DNA of 64,000 nucleotides from Methylocystis sp. (GTDB lineage Bacteria; Pseudomonadota; Alphaproteobacteria; Rhizobiales; Beijerinckiaceae). The stretch spans positions 1 to 64,000 of the forward strand of contig JAMBEQ010000192.1 in assembly GCA_024506175.1 (NCBI GenBank), given 5' to 3'. How positions within the stretch are numbered: position 1 is the first letter of the stretch; each line of letters starts with the position of its first letter. The notes under the pieces were generated by a model that did not search any database, was not told the origin of the DNA, and saw only the letters and a list, made by a program, of their open reading frames with translations. A program made the position numbers and the translations under genes. Below, piece by piece: positions 33,870 through 42,637 of this stretch.

Positions 33870-34466
33870 ATGGCGAAGATAATCGCCTCGAAGGGGGTCG
33901 CCGGAAAGACGCTGACCTTGGCGATGGCTATGATCACAAGCGCCTTTCTCTCTTCCTGTGCGGCGCCCGGCGACTACAGGCCGGAACTCTTCGCCGCCTC
34001 GGCCAACGAGCCTTATACGCTCGCCGCGGGCGACAGGCTCCGCATTATCGTGTTTGGCCAAGAATCGCTTTCGAACACCTACTCGGTCGACGGCGCCGGC
34101 CGTATCGCCATGCCGCTCATCGGCTCGGTTCCTGTTCAGGGCCGCACCGTGCCCGATGTCGAACACGAGATCGCCGCCCAGTTGCGCAATGGGTTCATCC
34201 GCGAACCGCGCATCTCCGTGGAGGTGGAAGCTTTCCGGCCCTTCTTCGTGCTCGGCGAAGTGACAAACGCAGGCCAATATCCCTATGTCGAGGCAATGAC
34301 CGTGCGCACGGCCGTGGCCATTGCGGGCGGCTTTGGTCCCCGCGGCTATCAGGGCGCGGTGGACGTCACGCGGGTCGTCGACGGCTATCCCGTCACCGGC
34401 CGCGTGCCGCTCGACACGCCGATCAGGCCGGGCGACACCATCACGGTTCGAGAGCGAATTTTCTGA
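33870..34466 (+). CDS. Outer-membrane polysaccharide export protein (Wza/GumB-like)
   Basis: A 198-residue short-form polysaccharide export lipoprotein. The signal peptide ends at the lipobox LSSC (Cys near 30). The Poly_export domain (YTLAAGDRLRIIVFGQESLSNTYSVDGAGRIAMPLIG) is followed by one SLBB repeat (FFVLGEVTNAGQYPYVEAMTVRTAVAIAGGFG). It forms the periplasmic and outer-membrane conduit with the Wzz-like protein. First gene of a four-gene plus-strand run with short gaps. Confidence 0.92.
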   Translation: MAKIIASKGVAGKTLTLAMAMITSAFLSSCAAPGDYRPELFAASANEPYTLAAGDRLRIIVFGQESLSNTYSVDGAGRIAMPLIGSVPVQGRTVPDVEHEIAAQLRNGFIREPRISVEVEAFRPFFVLGEVTNAGQYPYVEAMTVRTAVAIAGGFGPRGYQGAVDVTRVVDGYPVTGRVPLDTPIRPGDTITVRERIF

Positions 34467-34481
34467 ACGGAAAAGGCGGTT

Positions 34482-35693
34482 GTGGCCCAGGGCAAAGAAG
34501 ATGCGGAAAGGCGTGAGTCCCTGCGGATCCTGCATGTGATGCGCGCGCCGCTCGGCGGCCTCTTCAGGCATGTCGCCGACCTCGCGCGCGCGCAGGCCGC
34601 GGATGGGCATCATGTCGGAATCGTCGCGGATTCGCTGACGGGCGGCGAGGCCGCGGCGCGCGTCTTCGAATACCTTTCACCCGCTCTCGCCCTCGGCGTC
34701 ACGCGCTTTCCGATGCGACGCTTGCCGCACCCGGGCGATCTCGTCGCAGCCTGGCGAGTCGCGCGCCTTGTCCAGCGCCTCGCGCCGGATATCGTCCATG
34801 GACACGGGGCCAAGGGCGGGCTTTACGCCCGGCTCCCGGCCTTGGCGCCGACGCTCTTTCCGAAGCCGGCGCATCGGCCGGTGCGCGCTTACACGCCGCA
34901 CGGCGGCAGCCTGCATTTTCGCTCCAATGCGTTCTCGGGAAAAGTTTTCTTCGCCGCCGAGCGCATAATGGGTCGGGTGACAGACTTGATGCCTTTTGAA
35001 AGCGACTATGCGCGGCGTCGTTTCATCGAAGCGGTCGAGGCGCCGAGAGCGCTTGCCCCCGTCGTATATAACGGCCTTGCGCCGGAAGAGTTCACGCCTG
35101 CCCGACCAGTCTCCGAGGCAGCCGATTTTCTGTTTGTCGGCGAGATTCGCGCGGCCAAAGGCCTTGCCGAGCTGCTCGAGGCCTTCGCCGTCCTGCCAAC
35201 GCATCTGACGCTGGCGCTCGTGGGCTCCGGCCCGGACGAGAGCGCTTTTCGCGAATTATCCCGACGCCTCGGCCTCTCGGACCGCGTCCGCTTCCTCGAT
35301 CGCATGCCCACGCGCGAAGCGCTGCGCTGCGGACGCATTCTCGTCGTCCCCAGCCGGGCGGAGTCCTTGCCCTATGTCGTTCTCGAGGGGATCGCGGCCA
35401 AGGCCCCGATCGTCGCGACAAGGGTGGGCGGGGTCCCGGAGATATTCGGGAACCAGGCCCACCGTCTGGTTCCGCCCAAGGACGCAGATGCGCTCGCAGC
35501 CGCCATGCGCAGCATGCTGAAGATGGGCTGTGAGGAGCGCGAAGCGCTGGCCGACCAGATGGCGCAATTCGTCAAGTCGCGGTTCACACTCGCATCGATG
35601 AACGACGGCGTGTTGCAGGGATATCGGGCGGCGCTGGCCTCGACGCGCGCGGCCGCCTTGCCCGAAAACGCGCCAGAAGAATGGGAGCCATAA
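34482..35693 (+). CDS. Glycosyltransferase family 4 protein
   Basis: A GT-B fold glycosyltransferase of 403 residues starting at GTG 34482. N-terminal half: LRILHVMRAPLGGLFRHVADLARA; C-terminal donor-binding half: FLFVGEIRAAKGLAELLEAFA, LALVGSGPDESAF, VVPSRAESLPYVVLEGIAAKAPIVATRVGGVPEI (EX7E motif). It adds a sugar to the lipid-linked exopolysaccharide intermediate on the cytoplasmic face. Located 15 bases after the wza-like gene and four before the WcaJ-type gene, so one operon. Confidence 0.92.
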   Translation: MAQGKEDAERRESLRILHVMRAPLGGLFRHVADLARAQAADGHHVGIVADSLTGGEAAARVFEYLSPALALGVTRFPMRRLPHPGDLVAAWRVARLVQRLAPDIVHGHGAKGGLYARLPALAPTLFPKPAHRPVRAYTPHGGSLHFRSNAFSGKVFFAAERIMGRVTDLMPFESDYARRRFIEAVEAPRALAPVVYNGLAPEEFTPARPVSEAADFLFVGEIRAAKGLAELLEAFAVLPTHLTLALVGSGPDESAFRELSRRLGLSDRVRFLDRMPTREALRCGRILVVPSRAESLPYVVLEGIAAKAPIVATRVGGVPEIFGNQAHRLVPPKDADALAAAMRSMLKMGCEEREALADQMAQFVKSRFTLASMNDGVLQGYRAALASTRAAALPENAPEEWEP

Positions 35694-35697
35694 CAGC

Positions 35698-37230
35698 ATG
35701 AGCGCTTCTGCTGCCGGCGATACGAAGGGCGCGCCCCCTGTAGAGGATCACGCAGAGAGAAAGTCCAGGGCGCAGCCGAGCCCGGCGCTCGCGGAGATCG
35801 CCAGCAACAGCCGCCCGGAAAGGGCCTACTCGCCGATTGTCCTCTCCGGCAGCATGAGGCTCGTCGAGCTACTGATGCTCCTAGCCGCCGGCATGCTGAT
35901 CCACGAGCTCTACGTCGCGCCCCAGTGGGGCCGATCGCTCGGCTACTATCTGGCCATGCCGGCAATGGCGTTGACGGCGATCGCCGCAATGCAGTCTCTG
36001 GGGCTTTACGCGACCACGTCCTTGCGAGCGCCGCTGCGCGACGGGCCGAGGATCGCCGCGGCTTGGTCATTCGTCTTTATCGTCGCGCTCGTCGTTTTGT
36101 TCTTCTTCAGGCTCGACGAGTCCGTCTCCCGGGTCTGGCTGCTCGGCTGGTATGTGGCAGGCCTCGCGCTACTGGCCGGGGAGAGGCTGGCGCTCTCCGC
36201 CATCGTTCGTTCCCTGTCGCGCCAGGGCAAGCTCGATCGCCGCGCGGTGATCGTGGGCGGCGGCGCGCTCGCCGAGCCGGTGTTACGGGCGCTTGCCACA
36301 CAAGATGATGGCGACCTTCTCATTCTGGGGCTCTTCGACGACCGCGCCAACGAGCGCTCGCCCGACGTCGTCGCCGGCTACCCCAAGCTCGGCAACATAG
36401 ACGATCTCATCGAGTTCGCCCGGCATACCCGCATCGACGTCATCATTTTCGCGCTGCCGATCTCCGCCGAGGCGCGCATTCTTCAGATGCTGCGCAAGCT
36501 CTGGGTCTTGCCGATCGACATCCGGCTTGCCGCGCACGCCAACAAGCTGCGTTTCAGCCCGCGTTCTTATTCCTATATCGGCAGCGTTCCGGTCATCGAC
36601 GTGCTGGACAAGCCGATCGCAGACTGGGACGTTGTCGTCAAATTTGTCTTCGACAAGGTCGTCGGCGCGATCTGTCTTATCCTGGCGGCGCCCATGATGG
36701 CGCTGGTGGCCCTCGCTGTGAAGCTCGACTCGCCTGGGCCGATCCTCTTCAAGCAGAGACGCCATGGCTTCAATAACGAGTGCATCGAGGTCTATAAATT
36801 CCGCTCGATGTATGCGGATCGGCTCGATCATGGCGCAGTGAAACAGGTCACCCGCAACGATCCGCGCGTGACCCGCGTCGGCCGCTTCATCCGGAAAACC
36901 TCGCTAGACGAACTGCCCCAGCTTTTCAATGTTGTCTTCAAGGGCAACCTATCGCTCGTCGGACCGCGGCCACACGCCATAGTGGCGCGTGCGGCTGACA
37001 TATCCTACGAAGAGGTCGTCGACGGCTATTTCGCGCGCCACCGCGTCAAACCCGGCATCACCGGCTGGGCGCAGATCAATGGCTGGCGAGGCGAAACAGA
37101 CACGCCGGAGAAAATCCAAAAGCGCGTCGAGTGCGACCTCTATTACATCGAGAACTGGTCCATCCTCTTGGATATCTATATCCTGGCCGTGACGCCTTTT
37201 GCCCTGATCAAAAGCGAAAACGCCTACTGA
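35698..37230 (+). CDS. Undecaprenyl-phosphate sugar phosphotransferase (WcaJ/GumD-like)
   Basis: A 510-residue polyisoprenyl-phosphate hexose-1-phosphate transferase, the enzyme that starts exopolysaccharide synthesis by loading the first sugar on undecaprenyl phosphate. Four N-terminal helices (about 55-170), a Rossmann-like CoA-binding domain (RRAVIVGGGALAEPVLRALA), a further helix (about 318-340), and the catalytic domain with GPILFKQRRHGFNNECIEVYKFRSM, FIRKTSLDELPQLFNVVFKGNLSLVGPRPHA and KPGITGWAQINGWRGETDT. Start ATG follows GGGAG. Confidence 0.94.
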   Translation: MSASAAGDTKGAPPVEDHAERKSRAQPSPALAEIASNSRPERAYSPIVLSGSMRLVELLMLLAAGMLIHELYVAPQWGRSLGYYLAMPAMALTAIAAMQSLGLYATTSLRAPLRDGPRIAAAWSFVFIVALVVLFFFRLDESVSRVWLLGWYVAGLALLAGERLALSAIVRSLSRQGKLDRRAVIVGGGALAEPVLRALATQDDGDLLILGLFDDRANERSPDVVAGYPKLGNIDDLIEFARHTRIDVIIFALPISAEARILQMLRKLWVLPIDIRLAAHANKLRFSPRSYSYIGSVPVIDVLDKPIADWDVVVKFVFDKVVGAICLILAAPMMALVALAVKLDSPGPILFKQRRHGFNNECIEVYKFRSMYADRLDHGAVKQVTRNDPRVTRVGRFIRKTSLDELPQLFNVVFKGNLSLVGPRPHAIVARAADISYEEVVDGYFARHRVKPGITGWAQINGWRGETDTPEKIQKRVECDLYYIENWSILLDIYILAVTPFALIKSENAY

Positions 37231-37249
37231 GCACGAAAGGAGCTCCTGC

Positions 37250-37630
37250 GTGAACAAGGCCGCCATCATCGCGACCGTTGCTGCGCTTCAGGGCGCCGCC
37301 GGCGTGTCGCTCGCCGCGGCGGCGGCGCATGTCGACGCCAATCCCCTCCTAGCGACCGCCAGCCAATTCCTGATGATCCACGCGGCCGCCGGCCTCGGAT
37401 TGTCGGCGCTTGTGCGCGGCCGGGCGCCGATCTCTCGCCTCCTTGCCGGCGCGAGCCTCGCTCTGCAGGCGGGCGTGACGCTTTTTGTCGCCGACCTTGC
37501 CGCGCGCGTCTATCTCGGCGGGAAGCTTTTTCCCTTTGCCGCGCCGATCGGCGGGTCTCTCACCATCCTCGCCTGGCTTACGCTAGCCATTTGCAGCGCA
37601 AGGGAAATCAGCCGCGGCAACTTCGACTGA
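37250..37630 (+). CDS. DUF423 family small membrane protein
   Basis: A 126-residue membrane protein with four hydrophobic helices, resembling the YgdD/DUF423 family (LAAAAAHVDANPLLATASQFLMIHAAAGLGLSAL; AAPIGGSLTILAWLTLAI). Start GTG 37250 follows AAAGGAGCTCCTGC. Function unknown. It may be co-transcribed with the preceding phosphotransferase (19-base gap). Confidence 0.8.
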   Translation: MNKAAIIATVAALQGAAGVSLAAAAAHVDANPLLATASQFLMIHAAAGLGLSALVRGRAPISRLLAGASLALQAGVTLFVADLAARVYLGGKLFPFAAPIGGSLTILAWLTLAICSAREISRGNFD

Positions 37631-37713
37631 CCTGTCAAGATCATTAACGAGCGTTCGCAGCCCGCGCGCGCAAGCGCTGGACAGGAGAAAAGATCGGTCG
37701 CACGATCTTCTCC

Positions 37714-38145
37714 ATGTCTGTCTCGCACGCGCCACGCTCGGGCGACGAATCGGGCGATGAGCCGCAACGACCGAGCGACCCCCTGCTCGGTCGAAGGGTG
37801 CTGCTTGTCGAAGACGACCCGTACATCCTGCTGGCGCTCGAGGAAATGCTGACCGACTTCGGGCTCGTCGTGGCAGGTTCCGCGCGCACGCTTGCTCAGG
37901 CTCTCCGACACGCCACAACGACCGGTTTCGACATCGCGCTGCTGGACGTGAATATCGGCCACGACCGGATAGACCCCATCGCCGACATTATTTTTGCGCG
38001 CGAGATTCCTTTCATCTTCACCACCGGTTGTGGCCGCGCAGGACTTCCGGAATCCTATCTGCAGAAAGCAATCGTCGAAAAGCCCTTTTACGTCGAAGAG
38101 ATACTGCGCACGTTGCGCGAGGAACTGACGAAACACGCGCGTTGA
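37714..38145 (+). CDS. Single-domain response regulator
   Basis: A 143-residue receiver domain without an output domain. Acidic pair EDD (VLLVEDDPYIL), phospho-acceptor Asp in IALLDVNIG, Thr in FIFTTGCG and Lys in IVEKPFY are all present. Such stand-alone receivers commonly work with HWE/HisKA_2 kinases in Rhizobiales; the kinase at 24669 is one candidate, with no direct evidence. Confidence 0.9.
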   Translation: MSVSHAPRSGDESGDEPQRPSDPLLGRRVLLVEDDPYILLALEEMLTDFGLVVAGSARTLAQALRHATTTGFDIALLDVNIGHDRIDPIADIIFAREIPFIFTTGCGRAGLPESYLQKAIVEKPFYVEEILRTLREELTKHAR

Positions 38146-38269
38146 AGACGCGGTCGGCCGACAGGCGTGGCGTAGCCGGGGTAGCGCTTCGCTCTCATTC
38201 TTTCCCGCCGCCACTTTCTCGCCGCGCTTGCCCGCGAGAAAGAGGGGAAAAATAAAGGAGAGAAAGCGC

Positions 38270-40180
38270 TTGTCGTCGGACGCGGAACGCGCTCCCTTTG
38301 GAGACCCTGTCGCCGGCGCCGGGATTGTGCGCCCCCCCAGCCGAAAGCGGCGGCTGGTCTTCCTGTTGCTGATGACTGTCCTCGTCATCGCCGGAGCGGC
38401 CATCGCCGCCGCTCCGTGGCTCTACTCATCCGATGCGGCGCTTGCGGCGATCTCCGCGCAAGTTCAGGAGGCGACAGGCCTTTATGTCGCGGCGCGCGGC
38501 AAGCCGCGCCTGTCTTTCGCGCCACGACCGCGCATCTCGATCGAAGGCGTTGGCTTTGCCGATAGAAACGGCGCCCTCGTCGTCGAAGCGGAGGAATTTT
38601 TCGGCGGGTTGAAGCTTCTGCCCCTGCTCTCCGGCCGGCTCGAGGTCGAGTCGATCTCGCTGATGCGTCCGCGCATGGAAATCGACCTCGATCGGAAGCC
38701 GATCGACGCCCCCGGCGCCGCCGCGCGCGCGGCGGCCGCCCAGCCTGCAAGCCCGGAGGCTAACAAGGCGGACAAGTTCCGTCTGGGCGTGCTGAACATC
38801 GTCGATGGCGCGCTTCGCCTGAAGCTCGACGAAAAGAGCTACGAGGCCGGTAAGATTTCAGCGACGCTGGATTGGCGCAAGGTTGGCGAGCCGGCGACGC
38901 TGACGGGCGCCTTCGACCGGCGAGGCGAACGGTTGCAGCTCATTCTCTGGGTCGCGCGGCCAGGGATTCTTTTGCGCGGCGATCCCTCGGTCGTGGTCGC
39001 TCGCCTCGATGGGGAGAGCGTGCGTCTCGAGGCTCAGGGCATCGCGCAGACGGGGCCAAATGGGCATTATTCGGGCCGCATCGCCGGTTCGGCCGCGTCG
39101 GTGCGAGAGGCGCTGAATCTCTTCGATATCCACATGCCGCTGCCGGGCCCCTTCGGTGACGCCCAAGCTTCCGCCCAGGCGGTCCTCAGCGCGAGGGAGG
39201 CCGTTCTCAAGGACCTTCAAATTTCTGTCGACGGCAACGCCTTCGAGGGCGAGCTCGCCCTACGCAACGAAGAAGGCAAGCCCCGGGTCTCCGCGACCTT
39301 GAAAAGCGGCTTTGTCGCGCTGAAACCCATGCTGGCGGATGCGCCGGCTCTGATCGGACCCGACGGCCAGTGGAGCCGTGAGCGGCTCGACCCGCCAGAT
39401 CTTTCGGGCGCGGACCTGGATCTCAGCATCGTTTCCCGCCACGCTCGGCTGGGCCGTCTCACGATCGACGACGCCAGCGTTTCTGTCGCCCTGCGAGACG
39501 GCGTTCTCGATGTCTCCCTCGTCGAAGCGCAAGCTTATCGCGGCAGGCTGAAAGCGCGCGCCTCCTTCAAGCCGGCCGGCGACGCGCTGATTGTGCACGC
39601 TTCCGCGCAGACCGCCGGCGTCGACGCGCGCGCACTTATGTGGGACGTCCTCGATAGCCAGGCGCTCGGCGGCGCGCTCGATTTATCCCTGAAAGTCGAC
39701 GCCGCCGGCGCCACGCTGGCCGACATGATGCACAACCTCGACGGCCGGGCTTCATTGATCATGAGCGAGGGCGAGATCACGGGCGTCGATTTCGAGCGGG
39801 CGCTGCGCCGATTCGAAAAACGCCCGCTCGCGAGCGCGCAGGACATCCGCTCGGGCAGCTCGGCGCTGAATAGGGCGAGCGCGACCCTGCTTATCGAGAA
39901 AGGCGTTGGCGCGCTCGACGACGGCTCCGCCCATGGGCCAGGCTTCGCCCTTAGATTTGAAGGAACCACAAATCTCGTTGAACGCACCCTTTCCTTGAAA
40001 GCCGCGGCGCAGCAAGCCGACGCCGCCGGCAGACCACGGGACAAAGGGCTGCAAATTGCCTTCGATCTCGCCGGTGGCTGGGATGAGCTGTCCCTCGCGC
40101 CGGACCCGAGGGCCTTCATCCGCCGATCGGGCGCCGCGGCCCCCTTGCTGCCCGAACCCCCACCGGCGGAGGACCGCTAA
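38270..40180 (+). CDS. AsmA-family outer-membrane assembly/lipid-transport protein
   Basis: A large AsmA-like protein, about 636 residues from a TTG at 38270 placed nine bases after AAGGAG; the track's start 42 bases upstream lacks a site. One N-terminal helix (LVFLLLMTVLVIAGAAIAAAPWL) anchors it in the inner membrane, with a long beta-rich periplasmic part (RISIEGVGFADRNGALVVEAEEFFGGLKL) and the C-terminal AsmA motif (LDGRASLIMSEGEITGVDFERALRRFE). Proteins of this family are implicated in phospholipid transport to the outer membrane. Confidence 0.85.
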   Translation: MSSDAERAPFGDPVAGAGIVRPPSRKRRLVFLLLMTVLVIAGAAIAAAPWLYSSDAALAAISAQVQEATGLYVAARGKPRLSFAPRPRISIEGVGFADRNGALVVEAEEFFGGLKLLPLLSGRLEVESISLMRPRMEIDLDRKPIDAPGAAARAAAAQPASPEANKADKFRLGVLNIVDGALRLKLDEKSYEAGKISATLDWRKVGEPATLTGAFDRRGERLQLILWVARPGILLRGDPSVVVARLDGESVRLEAQGIAQTGPNGHYSGRIAGSAASVREALNLFDIHMPLPGPFGDAQASAQAVLSAREAVLKDLQISVDGNAFEGELALRNEEGKPRVSATLKSGFVALKPMLADAPALIGPDGQWSRERLDPPDLSGADLDLSIVSRHARLGRLTIDDASVSVALRDGVLDVSLVEAQAYRGRLKARASFKPAGDALIVHASAQTAGVDARALMWDVLDSQALGGALDLSLKVDAAGATLADMMHNLDGRASLIMSEGEITGVDFERALRRFEKRPLASAQDIRSGSSALNRASATLLIEKGVGALDDGSAHGPGFALRFEGTTNLVERTLSLKAAAQQADAAGRPRDKGLQIAFDLAGGWDELSLAPDPRAFIRRSGAAAPLLPEPPPAEDR

Positions 40181-40473
40181 ACCATCTCCGTTTGGCGAGG
40201 GGCCTGCTCGAGCAGCTCAGTGAGCGAACTGGGGATATCGAGGTAGCGGAAGCGCCTCAATTCGAAGCCGATGCCGACCAGGCCCCAGGGCGGCGTGTAG
40301 GTTTGCCAAGGCGGAATTTCGCTCAAAACCACGACGTAACCGCCGTCGATGGCGGGCGCGATGCGCTCCACGGTGTAAATCGCCCCGCGTCGCAGGCCGC
40401 CGTCGCCATAGCGTCCGGGCCCAGCTTCGACACAGACGACCTCCGTTCCGGGAGGGGTGTCCGGGCTAATCAT
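40177..40473 (-). CDS. Conserved-looking hypothetical protein, 98 residues
   Basis: A soluble beta-rich protein (GTEVVCVEAGPGRYGDGGLRRGAIYTVERIAPAIDGGYVVVLSEIPP). The layout resembles small SH3-like proteins often seen near phage or housekeeping genes, but no family is claimed. The start ATG follows GAGGAAGGAAG, a strong site. Its stop overlaps the convergent AsmA stop by four bases. Confidence 0.65.
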   Translation of the reverse strand: MISPDTPPGTEVVCVEAGPGRYGDGGLRRGAIYTVERIAPAIDGGYVVVLSEIPPWQTYTPPWGLVGIGFELRRFRYLDIPSSLTELLEQAPRQTEMV

Positions 40474-40578
40474 CTTCCTTCCTCATCGCGAGCGGCGACG
40501 CGCGCCGCGCCCTCATGCGCTGTTATGGAGGGCGCGGTCGCTCTGGAAGCAAGGCACAAATCGCCGGCGGCCGCCGGC

Positions 40579-40782
40579 TCACCAGAACTTGAATAAGCCG
40601 AACAGGCCTTTTTTCAGCTTCTTACGGTCGAGCAGGGCGAGCTCGTCGTATATTTTTCGGGCGTTGGCGCGCAGAGCCAGCAGCTCGTCGTCCGGGACTT
40701 CAAAATTAATGGCGGCAAGGCGCAGCTGGCGGCGCGCCTCGTTGAGCCTGGCCTGTGCGTCGGCAATCAGAGCATGCAGCAT
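40579..40782 (-). CDS. Small hypothetical protein, 67 residues
   Basis: A mostly helical, charged peptide (MLHALIADAQARLNEARRQLRLAAINFEV...) ending KKLKKGLFGLFKFW, a basic amphipathic tail that may touch membrane or nucleic acid. The start ATG follows AGAGGGGGAACA. Same strand as, and 105 bases before, the 98-residue hypothetical. Function unknown. Confidence 0.6.
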   Translation of the reverse strand: MLHALIADAQARLNEARRQLRLAAINFEVPDDELLALRANARKIYDELALLDRKKLKKGLFGLFKFW

Positions 40783-40927
40783 TGTTCCCCCTCTTCAAGG
40801 TGAGCAGCGGCCGTTTTCGGCGCTTCTTGCCCATCCGGCATATTTTAGACTGAAATTGAGGCAAACAAAATCGCGTAGGCGACTCCTTCGCGCCAACTCG
40901 GCCGCTCTCGATGAGGAGGGTTAAAAT

Positions 40928-41001
40928 TGGAGGCCTCGGAGGGAATCGAACCCCCGTACAAGGATTTGCAGTCCTCTGCGTAGCCACTCCGCCACGAGGC
41001 C
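40928..41001 (-). tRNA. tRNA-Cys (anticodon GCA)
   Basis: The minus strand folds into a cloverleaf: acceptor GGCCTCG/CGAGGCC, D-arm GGCGGAGTGGCTACGC, anticodon loop CTGCAAA with GCA, T-arm GGGGGTTCGATTCCCTC, discriminator T and encoded CCA. 74 bases in all. It is adjacent to a dispersed repeat at 41081. Confidence 0.96.
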
Positions 41002-41080
41002 GTCCGGCGAAGCGCTCAGCGCTTCGAGTGAGCCGCTCTTACAGGAGGGCCGCGCCGCGGGCAAGTGGATGCGGCGCGCC

Positions 41081-41131
41081 GGAGCGCATTCCGCAAGGGT
41101 TGAATAGACTTTTGCGATAAGAATGCGCTCC
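41081..41131. repeat. Dispersed hairpin repeat, family 'CGCAAAAGTCT', copy 3
   Basis: GGAGCGCATTCCGCAAGGGTTG... and ...CTTTTGCGATAAGAATGCGCTCC form complementary arms. The minus strand carries TCGCAAAAGTCT as in the copies at 9486 and 24622. It lies just 5' of the tRNA-Cys gene as transcribed. Confidence 0.8.
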
Positions 41132-41203
41132 AAATTCTTGATTTTGCGCGATTTATCGTTGCTCGGACGATTCCATGCGAGCGGAAAGCGCGCTAGCCAC
41201 GGA

Positions 41204-41917
41204 TCAGTCAGAAGCGCGCGAGGACCATGTGGCGTGAGCGACATTGGTCAGCCGCCCGAGCTCCTCGACGATGGCGTCGAGCTCGGCGGCCTCGACGCTG
41301 GTCGCCGCGAGCGTGGCGGCGATCTCCACGCCCTCCTCCCGCTCGAGCTCGCGGATTTCCCGCGCCGGATATTTCGCCCGCTCCAGCCGCTCCTCGATCA
41401 GCTCCCGCAGCGCGTCCCGGCTGGCCTCGTCGGTCGAGACGCGGAGTTCGAAAGTCGACTCGGTCTGGCTTTCGTCGATCGGCGCCCGCTCGATCAGATT
41501 GACGAGCGGCCGCAGGAAAGTATTGCCCGCCAGCACGAAGCCGCACATCAGCATGGCCTCGGCCGGGTGATCCGCCCCCGCGAAGGCGCCCGTCACCGCC
41601 GAGCACCAGATCGTCGCGGCCGTATTGAGGCCGCGGATGTTCATCCCCTCTTTCAGGATAACGCCAGCGCCGAGGAAGCCCACGCCCGAGGCCACATAAG
41701 CGAGCACCTGGGTCGCGCCTTGGTTGCCCATCAGCCGCATGCCCAGATCGACGAAAGCCGAGGCGCCCAATGCGACCAGCGCATTGGTGCGCAGGCCGGC
41801 GTTGCGCTGGCGGTACTGCCGCTCCGCGCCAATGAGCGTGCCGAGCAGGAGCGCAACCGCTAGCGAAACGAAGGTGTTGAGGAACTCGACGCCGTCAAAG
41901 CTGAAGATCCCGGCCAT
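41204..41917 (-). CDS. MgtC/SapB-family membrane protein
   Basis: A 237-residue protein with about five helices followed by a cytoplasmic domain. The MgtC signature is clear: LGTLIGAERQYRQRNAGLRTNALVALGASAFV and ASGVGFLGAGVILKEG...RGLNTAATIWCSAVTG. MgtC-like proteins modulate Mg2+ homeostasis or ATP synthase; the C-terminal part (about 150-237) looks ACT-like. Start was set at ATG 41917 because the longer track ORF would overlap the cupin gene; the ribosome binding site is weak. Confidence 0.88.
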   Translation of the reverse strand: MAGIFSFDGVEFLNTFVSLAVALLLGTLIGAERQYRQRNAGLRTNALVALGASAFVDLGMRLMGNQGATQVLAYVASGVGFLGAGVILKEGMNIRGLNTAATIWCSAVTGAFAGADHPAEAMLMCGFVLAGNTFLRPLVNLIERAPIDESQTESTFELRVSTDEASRDALRELIEERLERAKYPAREIRELEREEGVEIAATLAATSVEAAELDAIVEELGRLTNVAHATWSSRASD

Positions 41918-41930
41918 GAAAATCCACGCT

Positions 41931-42416
41931 CTAATAAGGACGACCGTCCTTGTGGAAGAATTGCCGGAGCCCACCGGGGCCAGGGCGCGCTTCTAGATCG
42001 TCGGCGGGATAGTCCGCGCGATCGCCGGCGGTTCTATCGCCGATCTCGAGATAAAGCGTGTCTGTGTCACTTCGATTGACGAGGTGATGGGCGAGGCCGC
42101 CGGCGGGGAAGCCCGCGCACATGCCAGGGCGAAGCTCGGTCTCGCCCGCTTCCGTCATAAGCGTCGGCGCGCCTTCGAGAATATAAATGAACTCATCCTG
42201 CCGGCTGTGCCTGTGCATCAGCGCAGATTGCGCGCCCGGCGCGAGCCGGGTGAGATTCACGCCGAAATTCAGAAGGCCGAAGACCTCGCCCAGCGCCCGC
42301 TTCTCCCGCCCGGCCACGCGCGCAGCGAAGGGTTCCGGGTAGTTGGAGGGGTGATTGCGCAGCGCAGTCGAAGCAGCCTCGACTGCGGCTGGAAGCTTTT
42401 TCTCATCCCCCGTCAT
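41931..42416 (-). CDS. Cupin-domain protein
   Basis: A 161-residue single-domain cupin. The metal-binding motif HRHSRQDEFIYILEG and the second motif PGMCAGFPAGGLAHHL are present. Start ATG 42416 follows GAAGAGGGGAAGACAGG; the track ORF runs 49 codons further into an intergenic repeat. It precedes the MgtC-like gene by 13 bases on the same strand. Substrate unknown; sugar or small-molecule binding is typical. Confidence 0.83.
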   Translation of the reverse strand: MTGDEKKLPAAVEAASTALRNHPSNYPEPFAARVAGREKRALGEVFGLLNFGVNLTRLAPGAQSALMHRHSRQDEFIYILEGAPTLMTEAGETELRPGMCAGFPAGGLAHHLVNRSDTDTLYLEIGDRTAGDRADYPADDLEARPGPGGLRQFFHKDGRPY

Positions 42417-42487
42417 CCTGTCTTCCCCTCTTCCCCCTGCTCGCCAAAGCGTCGGGTGATAGCGATTTGGCGCCCTGGGGCCCAAAC

Positions 42488-42531
42488 ACCTCCCCTTTAC
42501 GAGGAGGTCGGCGGTCAAGGGCCGCCGGCGT
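42488..42531. repeat. Dispersed repeat 'CTCCCCTT...GGTCGGCGG...GGCCGCCGG', copy 1
   Basis: CACCTCCCCTTTACGAGGAGGTCGGCGGTCAAGGGCCGCCGGCG contains two small hairpins (CTCC/GGAG and CGGCGG/CCGCCG). A close relative lies at 54397. Confidence 0.75.
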
Positions 42532-42637
42532 TCACCCGATTGCCCTGCGCCATTCGCTCCCAATTTGACAGGCGCCGCTCATTCTGACCATCTTCGCGCC
42601 CCATGCGCCGAGCGGCGCCTTGTGGGATGGCTGTGAA

